A stretch of DNA of 64,000 bases, taken from Bacillus sp. AZ43. GTDB taxonomy: Bacteria; Actinomycetota; Actinomycetes; Mycobacteriales; Geodermatophilaceae. Position numbers and translations under genes: made by a program. Positions 1 through 13,229 of this stretch are shown here, in pieces (the first letter of the stretch is position 1; each line of letters starts with the position of its first letter). A model generated the notes under the pieces. The model ran no database searches and had not been told where the DNA came from. It saw only the letters and a list, made by a program, of their open reading frames with translations. Location of the stretch: contig SPQJ01000009.1 of assembly GCA_004570425.1 (NCBI GenBank), positions 1 to 64,000 on the forward strand. The letters run 5' to 3'.

Positions 1-236
1 CCCTGGCCGCCGCCGCGGGTCTGCTCGCCGTCCGGGCGCTGGACGCCGACCCCGTGCCGGCCGGCCTCGCGGCCGCGTTCGGCGGCGGCCTGCTGGGTGC
101 CGCGATCGTGCTGGTCATCGCGCTGGCCGTCATGATGGGGGCGGCACGACGCCCGCTGGCCACGGCGTGGCGGGCGCTGCGTGCGGCGGATCGTCCGGCC
201 CCCGCGCCGGACCGACAGGAGGTGCACGGTGGCTGA
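1..236 (+). CDS. C-terminal end of an integral membrane protein (possibly MurJ-type flippase), 5' truncated by window
   Basis: The frame is open from the window edge to a TGA at 234-236, so about 77 C-terminal residues are visible. They hold two strongly hydrophobic stretches (an Ala/Leu-rich segment, then GLLGAAIVLVIALAVMMGAA) and end in a basic, proline-containing cytosolic tail. No catalytic motif is visible. In related actinobacteria the gene before a glycosyltransferase near pyrG is often a MurJ/MviN-like lipid II flippase; that identity is inferred from context only. The stop overlaps the start of the next gene, which suggests one operon. Confidence 0.5.
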   Translation, partial: LAAAAGLLAVRALDADPVPAGLAAAFGGGLLGAAIVLVIALAVMMGAARRPLATAWRALRAADRPAPAPDRQEVHGG

Positions 237-1385
237 TCGGCCGCCCCTGCAGGGGCGCCGGATCGTCGAGGTGCTCGCGACGAGCGCGGGCGGCGTGGGC
301 AGCCACGTCCGTGCGATCGTCCCGCCCCTGCGCGCCGCCGGCGCCACCGTGCGGGTCTGCGGCGTCCCGGCCACCGAGGAGTTGTTCGGGTTCACCGGCA
401 CGGGCGCCGACTTCCGGCCCGTCGGCATCTCGCTCGGCCTGGACCCGGTCGCCGACGGGCGGGCGGTGCTGCAGCTGCGCCGTGCCGCGGCCGACGCCGA
501 CCTCCTGCACGCCCACGGGCTGCGCGCGGGCCTGGTCGCCGCCGCGGCCCGCCGGCTCTCGGACCGCCGGGACCGCCCGCTCGTGCTCACCCTGCACAAC
601 GCCCTGCAGGAGGGCTCCGGTCCCCGTCACCGGCTGCTGCAGGTGATGGAGGGGACGACGATCCGCGCCGCCGACCTCGTCCTCGCCGTCTCCGGTGACC
701 TCGCCGACAACGCCCGGCGCCTCGGAGCACCGGACGTGCGGGTGGTACCCGCCCTCGCGCCCCCGCTGCCGCCGGCGGCCCGGTCCCGGGACGACGTCCG
801 CGCCGAGCTCGGCCTCGACACCGGCCGCCCCCTGGTGGTCGCCGTCGGCCGGCTGCACCCGCAGAAGGGCTACGACGTCCTGCTCGACGCCGTCGCGCGC
901 TGGGAGGCCGACGGCCGGCTCGATCCCGCCCCGCTCGTCGCGATCGCCGGGGACGGCCCGCTCGAGGCCGAGCTGGCCGCGCGCATCCGGGAGGAGCGGC
1001 TGCCCGTGCTGCTGCTGGGCCGCCGCTCCGACGTGGCCGACCTGCTGGGCGCCGCCGACCTGTGCGTGCTGCCGTCCCGGTGGGAGGGCAGCCCGTTCAC
1101 CGGGCAGGAGGCGCTGCGCGCCGGGATCCCGCTGGTGGCCACCCGCGCCGGGGGGATGCCCGACCTGTTCGGCGACGCCGCCCACCTGGTGCCCGTCGGT
1201 GACGCCGCCGCGCTGGCCGACGCCGTCGTCCGCGTGCTCACCGACCCCGCGCATGCCGCGGCGCTGGCCGAGGCCGGCCCTCGGCGCGCGGCGGGCTGGC
1301 CGGACGAGGAGGCCGCGGGCCGGCAGATCGCCGCGGTCTACCGCGAGCTGCTGGGGGAGGCCGTCGTCGGCGCCGACGGTCGGCC

Positions 1386-1389
<4 letters not shown>
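229..1389 (+). CDS. GT4-type glycosyltransferase
   Basis: A 386-residue GT-B fold glycosyltransferase. The N-terminal half opens with IVEVLATSAGGVGSH, a glycine-rich sugar-acceptor loop. The C-terminal half has GRLHPQKGYDVLLDA, a GDGPLEAEL loop, and an LPSRWEGSPFTGQEAL segment whose WEG...E pattern corresponds to the family 4 EX7E nucleotide-sugar site. I chose GTG at 229 because AGGAGG at 217-222 precedes it by 6 nt; an upstream GTG at 181 has no such site. It overlaps the preceding gene by 8 nt and the next by ATGA. Membrane neighbours suggest envelope glycan work; donor and acceptor cannot be read from the sequence. Confidence 0.85.
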
Positions 1390-5441
<4,052 letters not shown>

Positions 5442-5442
<1 letters not shown>

Positions 5443-6041
5443 TGGCCGACGGCGCGGGGGAGGCGGCGCCGCACGAGTACCGCGTGCTGGGCAGCGAGAC
5501 CGTCTACGACGGGCGGGTCATCTCGCTGCGCCGCGACACCGTGGCCATGCCCGGCGGCGGGGACAGCATGCGGGAGGTCGTCACCCATCCCGGTGCGGTC
5601 GCCGTGGTGGCCGTGGACGACGACGACCGGGTGCTGCTGCTGCGCCAGTACCGGCACCCGGTCGGCGACTACCTCTGGGAGCTGCCGGCCGGGCTGCGCG
5701 ACGCCGACGGCGAGCCCCCGCTGGAGACCGCGAGACGCGAGCTCGCCGAGGAGGCGCTGCTGGCCGCGGACCGCTGGTCGCTGCTGGCCACGGTCTACAA
5801 CTCGCCGGGCTTCAGCGACGAGCTGGTGCAGGTCTACCTGGCCGAGGGGCTGCGCGACGTCGAGCGGCCCGAGGGTTTCGTCGTCGAGCACGAGGAGGCC
5901 GACATGACCCTCGAGCGGGTGCCCCTCGCCGAGGCCGTGCAGCGCGTGTTCGACGGCGACATCCGGAACTCCTCCGCCGTCGTCGGCGTGCTGGCCGCCG
6001 CCCAGGTCCGCGCCGGCACCCCGCGGCTGCGCCAGGCCTAG
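5442..6041 (+). CDS. NUDIX hydrolase, ADP-ribose pyrophosphatase type
   Basis: 199 residues. The NUDIX box runs from [20 protein letters not shown] into EE (about residues 86-107), with the expected REL.EE core. The preceding [21 protein letters not shown] is typical of the ADP-ribose/NDP-sugar pyrophosphatase subgroup. It probably cleaves ADP-ribose to AMP and ribose 5-phosphate; the exact substrate is inferred. The start overlaps the pyrG stop (TGATG), so translation is coupled. Its stop codon overlaps the stop of the convergent gene at 6038 within a CTAG. Confidence 0.88.
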
Positions 6042-6652
6042 AGCGCCGGATCGGGCAGGCGCAGGCCGAGGCGGTCCAGCTCGAGGGCGGCCAGTGCGCG
6101 CACCGCATCCGGATCCCCGGCCTGCCACGCCGCGCCGGTGCCCGGCGGCAGGGCGGCGAGCCGGGGGAGCGGCGCGGTGGCCAGCGCCCGCGCGGCGAGC
6201 AGGTGCAGGTCCGGCGTGCCGCGCACCAGGCGGGTGGCTGCGCCGGCCTCCCGTGCCCAGGCCAGCCGCCACGGCAGCCAGCGCAGCAGCAGCCAGCCCA
6301 CCGGCAGCACCACGAGGACGACGGCGAGCACGGTGGCGAGCGTGCCGACGGCGTCCTGGGCGGCCTGGCCGGCGCCGGTGACCGCACCGCCGGCGTCGGC
6401 GAGCGCCTCGAAGGGCGTCGCCAGCTCGTCGCCGACCACCGGGACGTCCTCGGCCACACCGGCGGCGGACGCCATGTTCCCGGCCACGGAGTCGCCGAGG
6501 TCCTCGACGGCGCGCCCCGGCTCGGCCAGCGCGAGGACCGCACCGTGCACGGTGCGGGCGACCAGCACCCAGATCAGCAACCAGGTGAGCATGCCGAGAT
6601 CGGCGGCCAGTTGACGGGTGCGCTGGGCGGACCGCTGGGCGTAGAGCTGCAT
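6038..6652 (-). CDS. Hypothetical membrane protein with two transmembrane segments
   Basis: 204 residues if read from ATG 6652, which has GGAGG 8 nt upstream; an earlier ATG at 6703 lacks one. Hydrophobic segments lie near residues 17-35 ([24 protein letters not shown]) and 100-122 ([22 protein letters not shown]). Between them is an Ala/Gly/Asp-rich region that is probably outside the membrane. The C-terminus is a soluble Leu/Ala/Arg-rich tail ending LRLPDPAL. No known domain is recognised. It is convergent with the NUDIX gene and divergent from ald. Confidence 0.7.
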   Translation of the reverse strand: MQLYAQRSAQRTRQLAADLGMLTWLLIWVLVARTVHGAVLALAEPGRAVEDLGDSVAGNMASAAGVAEDVPVVGDELATPFEALADAGGAVTGAGQAAQDAVGTLATVLAVVLVVLPVGWLLLRWLPWRLAWAREAGAATRLVRGTPDLHLLAARALATAPLPRLAALPPGTGAAWQAGDPDAVRALAALELDRLGLRLPDPAL

Positions 6653-6725
6653 CGCTGCATCCTCCGGGGCGGGGCAGCAGCCCGCAGGACTCGCCGCCTG
6701 CACGGGCTCCGGTCCCTGCCGTGCC

Positions 6726-6731
6726 TAGACT
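6726..6731 (+). promoter_or_regulatory. -10-like box TAGACT upstream of ald
   Basis: TAGACT matches TANNNT and lies 96 nt before the ald start, which would give a leader of roughly 90 nt. An identical box precedes aroH at 26942. No convincing -35 is visible. Confidence 0.35.
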
Positions 6732-6827
6732 CCGGCCGAGGCCCGCCCCGACCGGGCGGCCCACCACGCGGTGGGGCTCTCCTCGTCACCCTCGGGGGGC
6801 GACCCGCCGAGACCAGGGAGCGGAGCG

Positions 6828-7943
6828 ATGAGGGTCGGGGTTCCCCGAGAGGTGAAGAACCGGGAGTACCGGGTCGCGCTGACCCCCGCCGGTGTCACCG
6901 AGCTGGTGCGCGCCGGGCACGAGGTCCTCGTCGAGCGGGAAGCGGGGGAGGGCTCCTCGATCCCCGACGGCGACTTCACCGCGGCCGGCGCCCGCATCGT
7001 CGCCGACGCCGACGACGTCTGGGCCGACGCCGACCTGCTGCTCAAGGTCAAGGAGCCCGTCGCCGAGGAGTACGGGCGGCTGCGGGCGGGCCAGACGCTG
7101 TTCACCTACCTGCACCTGGCCGCGTCGAAGGAGTGCACCGACGCGCTCGTCGCCTCCGGGACGACGGCCATCGCCTACGAGACCGTGCAGACGGCGGACG
7201 GCGCGCTGCCGCTGCTCGCCCCGATGTCGGAGGTCGCCGGGCGGATGGCCCCGCAGGTGGGCGCCCACAGCCTGGAGCGCGCGCACGGGGGCCGCGGTGT
7301 CCTGCTGGGCGGGGTCTCGGGGGTCTACGCGGCGAAGGTCGTGGTGATCGGCGCCGGCGTCTCGGGGATGAACGCCGCGGCGATCGCGCTGGGCATGCAG
7401 GCGGAGGTCGTCGTCCTCGACCGCGACATCGACAAGCTGCGGGCCGCCGACCGGATCTACCAGGGCCACCTGCAGACCGTGGCCTCGAACGCCTACGAGG
7501 TGGAGCGGGCCGTTCTCGACGCCGACCTCGTCATCGGCGCGGTCCTGGTGCCCGGCGCCAAGGCGCCCACCCTGGTCAGCAACGAGCTGGTGTCGCGGAT
7601 GAAGCCCGGCTCCGTCCTCGTCGACATCGCCGTCGACCAGGGCGGCTGCTTCGAGGACACCCGGCCGACCACCCACGACGATCCGACGTTCCGGGTGCAC
7701 GACACGGTCTTCTACTGCGTGGCGAACATGCCCGGCGCGGTGCCCAACACCTCGACCCACGCGCTGACCAACGTGACGCTGCCCTACGTGATGGAGCTGG
7801 CCAACGAGGGCACGGCGGCGGCGGTCCGCAGCCATGCCGCCCTCGCGCACGGGGTGAACGTGGTCGACGGCCGGGTCGTCCTCCCGGAGGTGGCCGCGGC
7901 CCACGGCATGGCCGCCGTCCCGCTCGAGGAGGTCCTGTCCTGA
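6828..7943 (+). CDS. ald: Alanine dehydrogenase
   Basis: 371 residues; NAD-dependent interconversion of L-alanine and pyruvate plus ammonia. It starts [20 protein letters not shown], whose Arg and Lys residues bind substrate. It carries [15 protein letters not shown] with the catalytic His, the Rossmann segment [14 protein letters not shown], and [11 protein letters not shown]. Length equals the family norm. ATG 6828 is supported by GGGAG-type purines just upstream and by homologous N-termini. The stop codon overlaps the proposed CTG start of xerD. There is no Lrp/AldR-type regulator gene next to it. Confidence 0.96.
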   Translation: MRVGVPREVKNREYRVALTPAGVTELVRAGHEVLVEREAGEGSSIPDGDFTAAGARIVADADDVWADADLLLKVKEPVAEEYGRLRAGQTLFTYLHLAASKECTDALVASGTTAIAYETVQTADGALPLLAPMSEVAGRMAPQVGAHSLERAHGGRGVLLGGVSGVYAAKVVVIGAGVSGMNAAAIALGMQAEVVVLDRDIDKLRAADRIYQGHLQTVASNAYEVERAVLDADLVIGAVLVPGAKAPTLVSNELVSRMKPGSVLVDIAVDQGGCFEDTRPTTHDDPTFRVHDTVFYCVANMPGAVPNTSTHALTNVTLPYVMELANEGTAAAVRSHAALAHGVNVVDGRVVLPEVAAAHGMAAVPLEEVLS

Positions 7944-8902
7944 CGCTCACCACCGAGACGGCCGCCGGCGCCCCCGCCCTGGAGCGGGTGGTCACCGGCT
8001 ACCTGGACCACCTCACCGTCGAGCGCGGGCTCGCGGCCAACACCATCGCTTCCTACCGCCGCGACCTGCGGCGCTACACCGAGTACCTCGCCGCGGCCGG
8101 CGTGCGCGACCTGCGCGAGGTCGCCGGCTCCGACGTCTCCGGGTTCCTCGCGGCCCTGCGCGAGGGGGACGACGCCCACCCGCCGCTGTCGGCGACGTCG
8201 GCGGCGCGGGCCGTCGTCGCGGTCCGGGGGCTGCACCGCTTCGCGCTGCTCGACGGCCTCGTGCCCGACGACGTCGCGCACGAGGTCCGCCCCCCGGCGC
8301 CCGCGCGCCGGCTGCCCAAGGCGGTGCCGGTGGAGTCGGTCGTCGCCCTGATCGAGGCGGCCGGCTCGGTGGAGGGCCCGCGCGGGCTGCGCGACCGCGC
8401 CCTCCTGGAGCTGCTCTACGGGACCGGGGCCCGCATCTCCGAGGCCGTGGGGCTGGCCGTCGACGACCTCGACCGCGGCCAGTCGGTGGTGCGGCTGGCC
8501 GGCAAGGGTGGCAAGGAACGGGTGGTCCCCGTCGGCAGCTACGCGCTGCGCGCCGTCGAGGACTACCTGGTGCGCGCCCGGCCGGCGCTGGCCGCGAACG
8601 CCCGCGCCGGGGTCCGCGGCGGGCCGCTGTTCCTCAACGTGCGCGGCGGGGCGCTGTCGCGGCAGAGCGCGTGGGCGATCCTCCGCTCGGCCGCCGAGCG
8701 CGCGCACCTCGGCGGGGAGATCTCGCCGCACACGCTGCGGCACTCCTTCGCCACCCACCTGCTCGACGGCGGGGCCGACGTCCGCGTCGTCCAGGAGCTG
8801 CTCGGTCACGCGTCGGTGACGACGACGCAGGTCTACACGCTGGTCACCGTCGACCGGCTCCGCGAGGTCTGGGCGACCAGCCATCCGCGTGCGCTGACCT
8901 GA
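7940..8902 (+). CDS. xerD: Tyrosine recombinase XerD
   Basis: 320 residues; with XerC it resolves chromosome dimers at dif during division. The N-terminal SAM-like domain ([26 protein letters not shown]) is followed by the catalytic domain. Catalytic residues visible are Arg in [12 protein letters not shown], Lys in [12 protein letters not shown], HxxR in [12 protein letters not shown], His in [11 protein letters not shown], and Tyr in QVYTLV. No ATG or GTG is in frame near the expected start. CTG 7940 has GAGGAGG 7 nt upstream and overlaps the ald stop as CTGA; the first in-frame GTG (7988) would trim the N-terminus and lacks that site. A dif-like target lies 50 kb downstream at 58704. Confidence 0.93.
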   Translation: MTLTTETAAGAPALERVVTGYLDHLTVERGLAANTIASYRRDLRRYTEYLAAAGVRDLREVAGSDVSGFLAALREGDDAHPPLSATSAARAVVAVRGLHRFALLDGLVPDDVAHEVRPPAPARRLPKAVPVESVVALIEAAGSVEGPRGLRDRALLELLYGTGARISEAVGLAVDDLDRGQSVVRLAGKGGKERVVPVGSYALRAVEDYLVRARPALAANARAGVRGGPLFLNVRGGALSRQSAWAILRSAAERAHLGGEISPHTLRHSFATHLLDGGADVRVVQELLGHASVTTTQVYTLVTVDRLREVWATSHPRALT

Positions 8903-8947
8903 CACCCGCGGGACCGGGCTCTCGGCAACTTTTGGACCCCGTTCGGC

Positions 8948-8976
8948 TTGAGCAGTCACAGGCGTTGTCATTTAGC
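8948..8976 (+). promoter_or_regulatory. Candidate sigma-70-type promoter upstream of parA
   Basis: TTGAGC at 8948-8953 is separated by 17 nt from TTTAGC at 8971-8976, in the 213-bp non-coding gap after xerD. The surrounding bases are less GC-rich than the average here. The -10 match is weak, and the leader to parA would be about 130 nt. Confidence 0.35.
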
Positions 8977-9115
8977 GCCATGTCGACAAGTGGTTCGGCG
9001 TGCCGCCTTGGGAACCTCCACCACCCTTCGTAGCGTCCTCATCACCCGAGCGGACAGGACGGCTGACCGCACCCGGACCACCGGGATCGGGCACGAGGTG
9101 GAGGCAACAAGACCC

Positions 9116-10018
9116 ATGGCTATCCGAGCGGACGCGGCCTCTGCCGTCGCGCGCCCGCACGACAGCGGTCCCGAGATGGGCGCGGCGTCGCGGCAGGACC
9201 CCGCGCGCGCCCGGCAGCGCCCCCTGCCCGAGCCGAAGCCCCTCACGGAGCACGGCCCGGCCCGGATCATCGCGATGTGCAACCAGAAGGGCGGCGTCGG
9301 CAAGACGACGTCGACGATCAACCTGGGCGCCGCCCTGGTCGAGTACGGCCGGCGCGTCCTGCTGATCGACCTCGACCCCCAGGGCGCCCTGTCGGTCGGC
9401 CTGGGGGTGCCGGCGCAGAACATGGACCGGACGATCTACAACGCGCTGATGGAGCGGAAGACCACGCTCGCCGACGTCATCGTGCACACCGACGTCCCCG
9501 GCCTGGACCTGGTCCCGAGCAACATCGACCTGTCCGCGGCCGAGGTGCAGCTGGTCAGCGAGGTCGCCCGCGAGCAGACCCTGCTGCGGGTGCTGGCCGA
9601 CGTCCGCAAGGACTACGACTACATCCTCATCGACTGCCAGCCGTCCCTGGGCCTGCTCACGGTCAACGCCCTGACCGCCGCGCAGGGCGTGATCATCCCG
9701 CTGGAGTGCGAGTTCTTCTCGCTCCGCGGCGTCGCGCTGCTCGTCGACACGATCGACAAGGTCAAGGAGCGGCTCAACCCGGCGCTGGAGATCTCCGGGA
9801 TCCTGGCGACGATGTACGACTCGCGCACCGTGCACTGCCGCGAGGTGTTCAGCCGGGTCGTCGAGGCCTTCGACGACACCGTCTTCCAGACCGTCATCCA
9901 GCGCACCGTGCGGTTCCCGGAGACCACCGTCGCCGGCCAGCCGATCACCACGTGGGCGCCCACGTCGTCGGGCGCCTCGGCGTACCGCGACCTCGCCAAG
10001 GAGGTGCTGGCCCTGTGA
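9116..10018 (+). CDS. ParA/Soj-family chromosome partitioning ATPase
   Basis: 300 residues. A Pro/Arg-rich N-terminal tail of about 45 residues precedes IIAMCNQKGGVGKTTSTINLG, the deviant Walker A with its signature Lys. LLIDLDPQGALS (A') and YILIDCQPSLGLLTVNAL (Walker B/switch) follow. The family forms ATP-dependent dimers on DNA and positions cargo. This is the paralogue found in the ald-xerD-parA-scpAB cluster, not the oriC-linked parAB pair. ATG 9116 was chosen; an in-frame GTG at 9098 is possible. The next gene overlaps by 4 nt and encodes a possible DNA-binding partner. Confidence 0.9.
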   Translation: MAIRADAASAVARPHDSGPEMGAASRQDPARARQRPLPEPKPLTEHGPARIIAMCNQKGGVGKTTSTINLGAALVEYGRRVLLIDLDPQGALSVGLGVPAQNMDRTIYNALMERKTTLADVIVHTDVPGLDLVPSNIDLSAAEVQLVSEVAREQTLLRVLADVRKDYDYILIDCQPSLGLLTVNALTAAQGVIIPLECEFFSLRGVALLVDTIDKVKERLNPALEISGILATMYDSRTVHCREVFSRVVEAFDDTVFQTVIQRTVRFPETTVAGQPITTWAPTSSGASAYRDLAKEVLAL

Positions 10019-10521
10019 CTCGCCGGCCCGTTCTGCCCGGTGCCTCGGAGCTGTTCCGCCGCACCGACTCGGCCCCCTCGGACACCGAGGTCACCGAGCT
10101 GCCCAGCCTGACCACGACCACCAGCTCGCCGGCGCTGCGCAGCGCCGCCGGGCGGCGTGACGAGGGGTCCGAGCAGCCGTCGGCCATGCCGCTCACCCTG
10201 GTCCCCGGCGGCGCCGCGGCCGCGGACGACGAGCTCGCCTCGTTCCGCGCCGCCGCCCCGCCCCTGCTCAAGCCCTCGGTGCCGACGCGCGGCCGTCCCG
10301 CCCGCCGGACCGAGCGCACCAAGCACGACGAGAAGATCACCGTCTACATCTCGGCCGACGAGCTCCTGGCCCTGGAGAGCGCCCGGCTGACCCTGCGCGG
10401 TCAGCACGGCGTGGCCGCCGACCGCGGCCGGATCGTCCGGGAGGCGATCTCGGTCCTGCTCGCCGACCTGGACGAGCGCGGTGACGAATCGATCCTGGTC
10501 CGTCGCCTCACGGGCCAGTGA
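10015..10521 (+). CDS. Putative ribbon-helix-helix-like partner of ParA
   Basis: 168 residues. The first 105 residues are low-complexity and probably disordered. The C-terminal 60 residues read KITVYISADELLALESAR, a gap, then GRIVREAISVLLADL. A short beta strand followed by two helices is the layout of a ribbon-helix-helix (CopG/ParG-like) DNA-binding domain. I infer this from pattern only. GTG 10015 overlaps the parA stop (GTGA), so the two are translationally coupled. In plasmid and some chromosomal systems a small RHH protein is the centromere-binding partner of ParA; such a role fits the context but is untested. No enzyme motif is seen. Confidence 0.65.
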   Translation: MTRRPVLPGASELFRRTDSAPSDTEVTELPSLTTTTSSPALRSAAGRRDEGSEQPSAMPLTLVPGGAAAADDELASFRAAAPPLLKPSVPTRGRPARRTERTKHDEKITVYISADELLALESARLTLRGQHGVAADRGRIVREAISVLLADLDERGDESILVRRLTGQ

Positions 10522-10533
10522 CGGAGAGGCGAA

Positions 10534-10539
10534 TACCCT
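10534..10539 (+). promoter_or_regulatory. -10-like box TACCCT for leaderless scpA
   Basis: TACCCT (TANNNT) ends exactly 7 nt before GTG 10547. The nearest purine-rich stretch, GGAGAGG at 10522-10528, is about 18 nt from the GTG and too far for a ribosome-binding site. Leaderless initiation is the simplest reading. Confidence 0.5.
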
Positions 10540-10546
10540 CGCGTCC

Positions 10547-11416
10547 GTGAGCAGCGAGAACGGCGCGGCACCGGAGGCCCCCCAGGCCGCCGATGCCGCG
10601 CCGTCGCGCTTCACCGTCCGGCTCACCAACTTCGAGGGCCCGTTCGACCTCCTGCTGCAGCTCATCGGCAAGCACAAGCTCGACGTCACCGAGATCGCGC
10701 TGTCGACGGTCACCGACGAGTTCATCGCCCACCTCAAGGCCCTCGGCGACGAGCTCGACCTCGACCAGGCCAGCGAGTTCCTGGTCGTCGCCTCCACCCT
10801 GCTCGACCTCAAGGCCGCCCGGCTCCTGCCGGCCGCCGAGGTGGACGACGAGGAGGACCTCGAGCTGCTCGAGGCGCGCGACCTGCTGTTCGCCCGGCTG
10901 CTGCAGTACAAGGCGTACAAGCAGGCCGCTGCGTTCCTGCGCGAACGCGAGGCGCAGGCGGCCCAGCGGTACGGCCGCTCCGCCGGGCTGGAGCCGCGGT
11001 TCGCCGACCTGGTGCCCGAGGTCTCCCTCGACCTCACCCCGGAGCAGTTCGCCGCCCTGGCCGCCCGCGCGCTGACCCCCAGGGCGCCGGAGGTCGTGAG
11101 CGTCTCGCACCTGCACGCGCCGCCGGTCAGCGTCTCCGAGCAGCTCCTGGCCGTCCGCAACCACCTCATCCGGTCGGGGACGGCGACCTTTCGCGCGCTG
11201 ACCGCCGACTGCGGGCACACCCTCGAGGTGGTGGCCCGGTTCCTGGCCCTGCTCGAGCTGTACCGGCAGCAGCGGGTGGTCTTCGAGCAGCTGACGCCGC
11301 TGGGGGAGCTGCACGTGCGCTGGACCGGCGGCACCGCCCCGGCCGGGCCGCAGGGCGACGACGTGGACGGCCCCGTCGAGGACGCGGCCGCTGATGTGGA
11401 CGAGGAGTACACGTGA
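10547..11416 (+). CDS. scpA: Segregation and condensation protein A (kleisin)
   Basis: 289 residues; kleisin that bridges the SMC head domains. The N-terminal signature FTVRLTNFEGPFDLLLQLIGKHKLDVTEIAL is diagnostic, followed by LDLDQASEFLVVASTLLDLKAARLLP. The C-terminal winged-helix part includes SGTATFRALTADCGHTLEVVARFLALLELYRQQ. The start was set at GTG 10547 from the leaderless promoter geometry. The N-terminal 18 residues are Ala/Pro-rich. The stop overlaps the scpB start by 4 nt (GTGA). It acts with scpB and an SMC encoded elsewhere. Confidence 0.95.
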   Translation: MSSENGAAPEAPQAADAAPSRFTVRLTNFEGPFDLLLQLIGKHKLDVTEIALSTVTDEFIAHLKALGDELDLDQASEFLVVASTLLDLKAARLLPAAEVDDEEDLELLEARDLLFARLLQYKAYKQAAAFLREREAQAAQRYGRSAGLEPRFADLVPEVSLDLTPEQFAALAARALTPRAPEVVSVSHLHAPPVSVSEQLLAVRNHLIRSGTATFRALTADCGHTLEVVARFLALLELYRQQRVVFEQLTPLGELHVRWTGGTAPAGPQGDDVDGPVEDAAADVDEEYT

Positions 11417-12288
11417 CCGAGCGGGGCGACGAGCAGGCGCCGTCGGAGGAGGAGCGCGCGCCCATCTCCTGGGAGGCGCTCGCCGCGGAGCTGGCGGCCA
11501 CCCGCGAGCTCGCCGAGCGGCAGGGCGACGACGACCCCGCCACCTGGGACGCCGTCGCGGCGGAGCTGGCGACACGGGTCGCCGAGACGCCGGTGGAGGC
11601 CCACCCGGAACCCGTCCCCGTGCCACCCACCCCGGACGAGGACGCCGAGCCCGAGGCGCCGCAGGACCCGACCCCGGCCGACGTCCCCGCGGGGGAGCCC
11701 CAGCCGGAGGAGCAGCCGGCCGAGCCGCTGGAGCTGCTCGACCCGGTCGAGCTGCAGGGCGGCCTGGAGGCACTGCTGTTCGTGATGGACGACCCGGTCG
11801 ACGAGCAGACGCTCGCCGGCGCGCTGCGCTGCCCGGTCGACCAGGTGCGGGAGGGCCTGGCCGCCCTCGCCGAGGACTACGACCGGCGCCGGGCCGGCCT
11901 GGTCCTGCGCCGGGTGGGGGAGGGGTGGCGGCTCTACACCCGGGAGGAGCACGCGCCCGTCGTCGAGCGGTACCTGGTCGACGGCCAGAAGAGCCGGCTG
12001 ACCCAGGCGGCGCTGGAGACCCTCGCCGTCATCGCCTACCGGCAACCGGTCACCCGGGCCCGCGTCTCCGCCATCCGCGGCGTCGGGGTGGACGGCGTCA
12101 TGCGCACGCTGATCACCCGCGGCCTGGTGCACGAGGTCGGTACCGACCCCGACAGCGGCGGCGGTCTCTACGCCACCACGCCGCTGTTCCTCGAGCGGCT
12201 CGGCCTGGAGAGCCTGGCGGAGCTGCCCGACCTCGCGCCGTTCCTGCCCGAGACCTCCGCGATGCTCGACGAGCACCCCGACGCCTGA
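11413..12288 (+). CDS. scpB: Segregation and condensation protein B
   Basis: 291 residues, longer than typical ScpB because of an acidic, Pro/Glu-rich N-terminal extension of about 110 residues. The conserved twin winged-helix core begins LQGGLEALLFVMDDPVDEQTLA. It continues through GWRLYTREEHAPVVERYL to LTQAALETLAVIAYRQPVTRARVSAIRGVGVDGVMRTL, a strong ScpB signature. It forms a dimer that binds ScpA. GTG 11413 overlaps the scpA stop. The gene ends directly against a dispersed repeat with a hairpin. Confidence 0.95.
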   Translation: MTERGDEQAPSEEERAPISWEALAAELAATRELAERQGDDDPATWDAVAAELATRVAETPVEAHPEPVPVPPTPDEDAEPEAPQDPTPADVPAGEPQPEEQPAEPLELLDPVELQGGLEALLFVMDDPVDEQTLAGALRCPVDQVREGLAALAEDYDRRRAGLVLRRVGEGWRLYTREEHAPVVERYLVDGQKSRLTQAALETLAVIAYRQPVTRARVSAIRGVGVDGVMRTLITRGLVHEVGTDPDSGGGLYATTPLFLERLGLESLAELPDLAPFLPETSAMLDEHPDA

Positions 12289-12289
12289 A

Positions 12290-12346
12290 GAAGGACCCCG
12301 TTCTCCCCACCCCTCGCAGGCTCGGAGCGGTGCCCTGAACGGGGCC
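12290..12346 (+). repeat. Dispersed intergenic repeat copy 1, with a hairpin after scpB
   Basis: Begins 2 nt after the scpB stop with AAGGACCCCGTTCTCCCC. CCCCGTTC (12296-12303) pairs with GAACGGGG (12337-12344), and a GG/CC pair beyond a bulged A extends the stem, so the element can fold into a long hairpin. The same opening sequence recurs after rluB and, inverted, at 37382 and 50641. It may act as a terminator or mRNA 3' end; there is no T-run. Confidence 0.6.
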
Positions 12347-12383
12347 GGGGTCGTCAGCGGGCGGGGTGGGAGACTGGGCGGCG

Positions 12384-13229
12384 ATGAACACCGCGAACCC
12401 GCACGACGAGAGCTCCACCCCGGCCGGCGAGGGCTGGTCCGAGGACATGGAGCTCGCTCCGGTCCACCCCGGCGACCGGCCGTCGGCCGAACCCGACGAC
12501 GACCGCGGGGGAGAGCGGCTGCAGAAGGTGCTGGCCCGCGCCGGCGTCGGCTCGCGCCGGGTCTGCGAGGACATGATCGAGGCCGGGCGGATCAGCGTGA
12601 ACGGCGCCGTCGTCCGGGTGCAGGGCATGCGGGTGGACCCGTCCCGCGACAAGATCGCCGTCGACGGCGTGCGGATCGAGGTCCGCGACGACCGGGTGAC
12701 CTACGCGATGAACAAGCCGCCCGGCGTGATCACCGCGATGAGCGACGACCGCAACCGGCCGACCGTCGGCGACATGGTCGGCGACCTCGCCAAGGGGCTG
12801 GTCCACGTCGGCCGGCTCGACCAGGACACCGAGGGCCTCCTGCTGCTCACCAACGACGGCGAGCTCGCCCACCGGCTGGCGCACCCCTCCTACGAGGTCC
12901 GCAAGACCTACCTGGCGCAGGTGTCGGGCTCGGTGCCGCGCGACCTGGCCCGGCGGCTGCGCGCCGGCGTCGAGCTCGACGACGGGCCGGTGAAGGTCGA
13001 CTCCTTCCGGGTGGTCGACACCCACGCCGGCCAGTCGGTCGTCGAGGTCGTCCTGCACGAGGGCCGCAAGCACATCGTGCGCCGGCTGCTCGCGCACGTG
13101 GGCCTGCCGGTCTCGCGGCTGACCCGCACCGCCGTCGGCCCGGTCGAGCTGCAACGGATGCGCTCCGGCACGATCCGCAAGCTGTCCAAGGAGGAGCTCG
13201 GCTCCCTCCAGGAGCTCGTGGGCCTCTGA
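12384..13229 (+). CDS. Ribosomal large-subunit pseudouridine synthase (RluB/RsuA family)
   Basis: 281 residues. After an acidic N-terminal tail comes an S4 RNA-binding domain (RLQKVLARAGVGSRRVCEDMIEAGRISVNG). The catalytic domain follows, with VGRLDQDTEGLLLLTNDGELAHRLAHP containing the active-site Asp in GRLDxDTEGL. EVVLHEGRKHIVRRLLAHVG is another family signature. ATG 12384 was preferred over an in-frame GTG at 12366 because GAGACT, a -10-like hexamer, sits 8 nt before it. The position after scpAB is conserved in actinobacteria. It probably modifies 23S rRNA. Confidence 0.92.
   Translation: MNTANPHDESSTPAGEGWSEDMELAPVHPGDRPSAEPDDDRGGERLQKVLARAGVGSRRVCEDMIEAGRISVNGAVVRVQGMRVDPSRDKIAVDGVRIEVRDDRVTYAMNKPPGVITAMSDDRNRPTVGDMVGDLAKGLVHVGRLDQDTEGLLLLTNDGELAHRLAHPSYEVRKTYLAQVSGSVPRDLARRLRAGVELDDGPVKVDSFRVVDTHAGQSVVEVVLHEGRKHIVRRLLAHVGLPVSRLTRTAVGPVELQRMRSGTIRKLSKEELGSLQELVGL

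Noticed and set aside
130-1254. Long open frame antisense to the glycosyltransferase gene, and similar long antisense frames elsewhere (for example 1338-3980, 3688-5343, 9619-12276, 21416-23743, 43016-46834)
   Set aside because: In DNA this GC-rich, antisense frames stay open by chance. Their translations are Arg/Gly/Ala/Pro-rich without family motifs, while the sense frames encode clear protein families.
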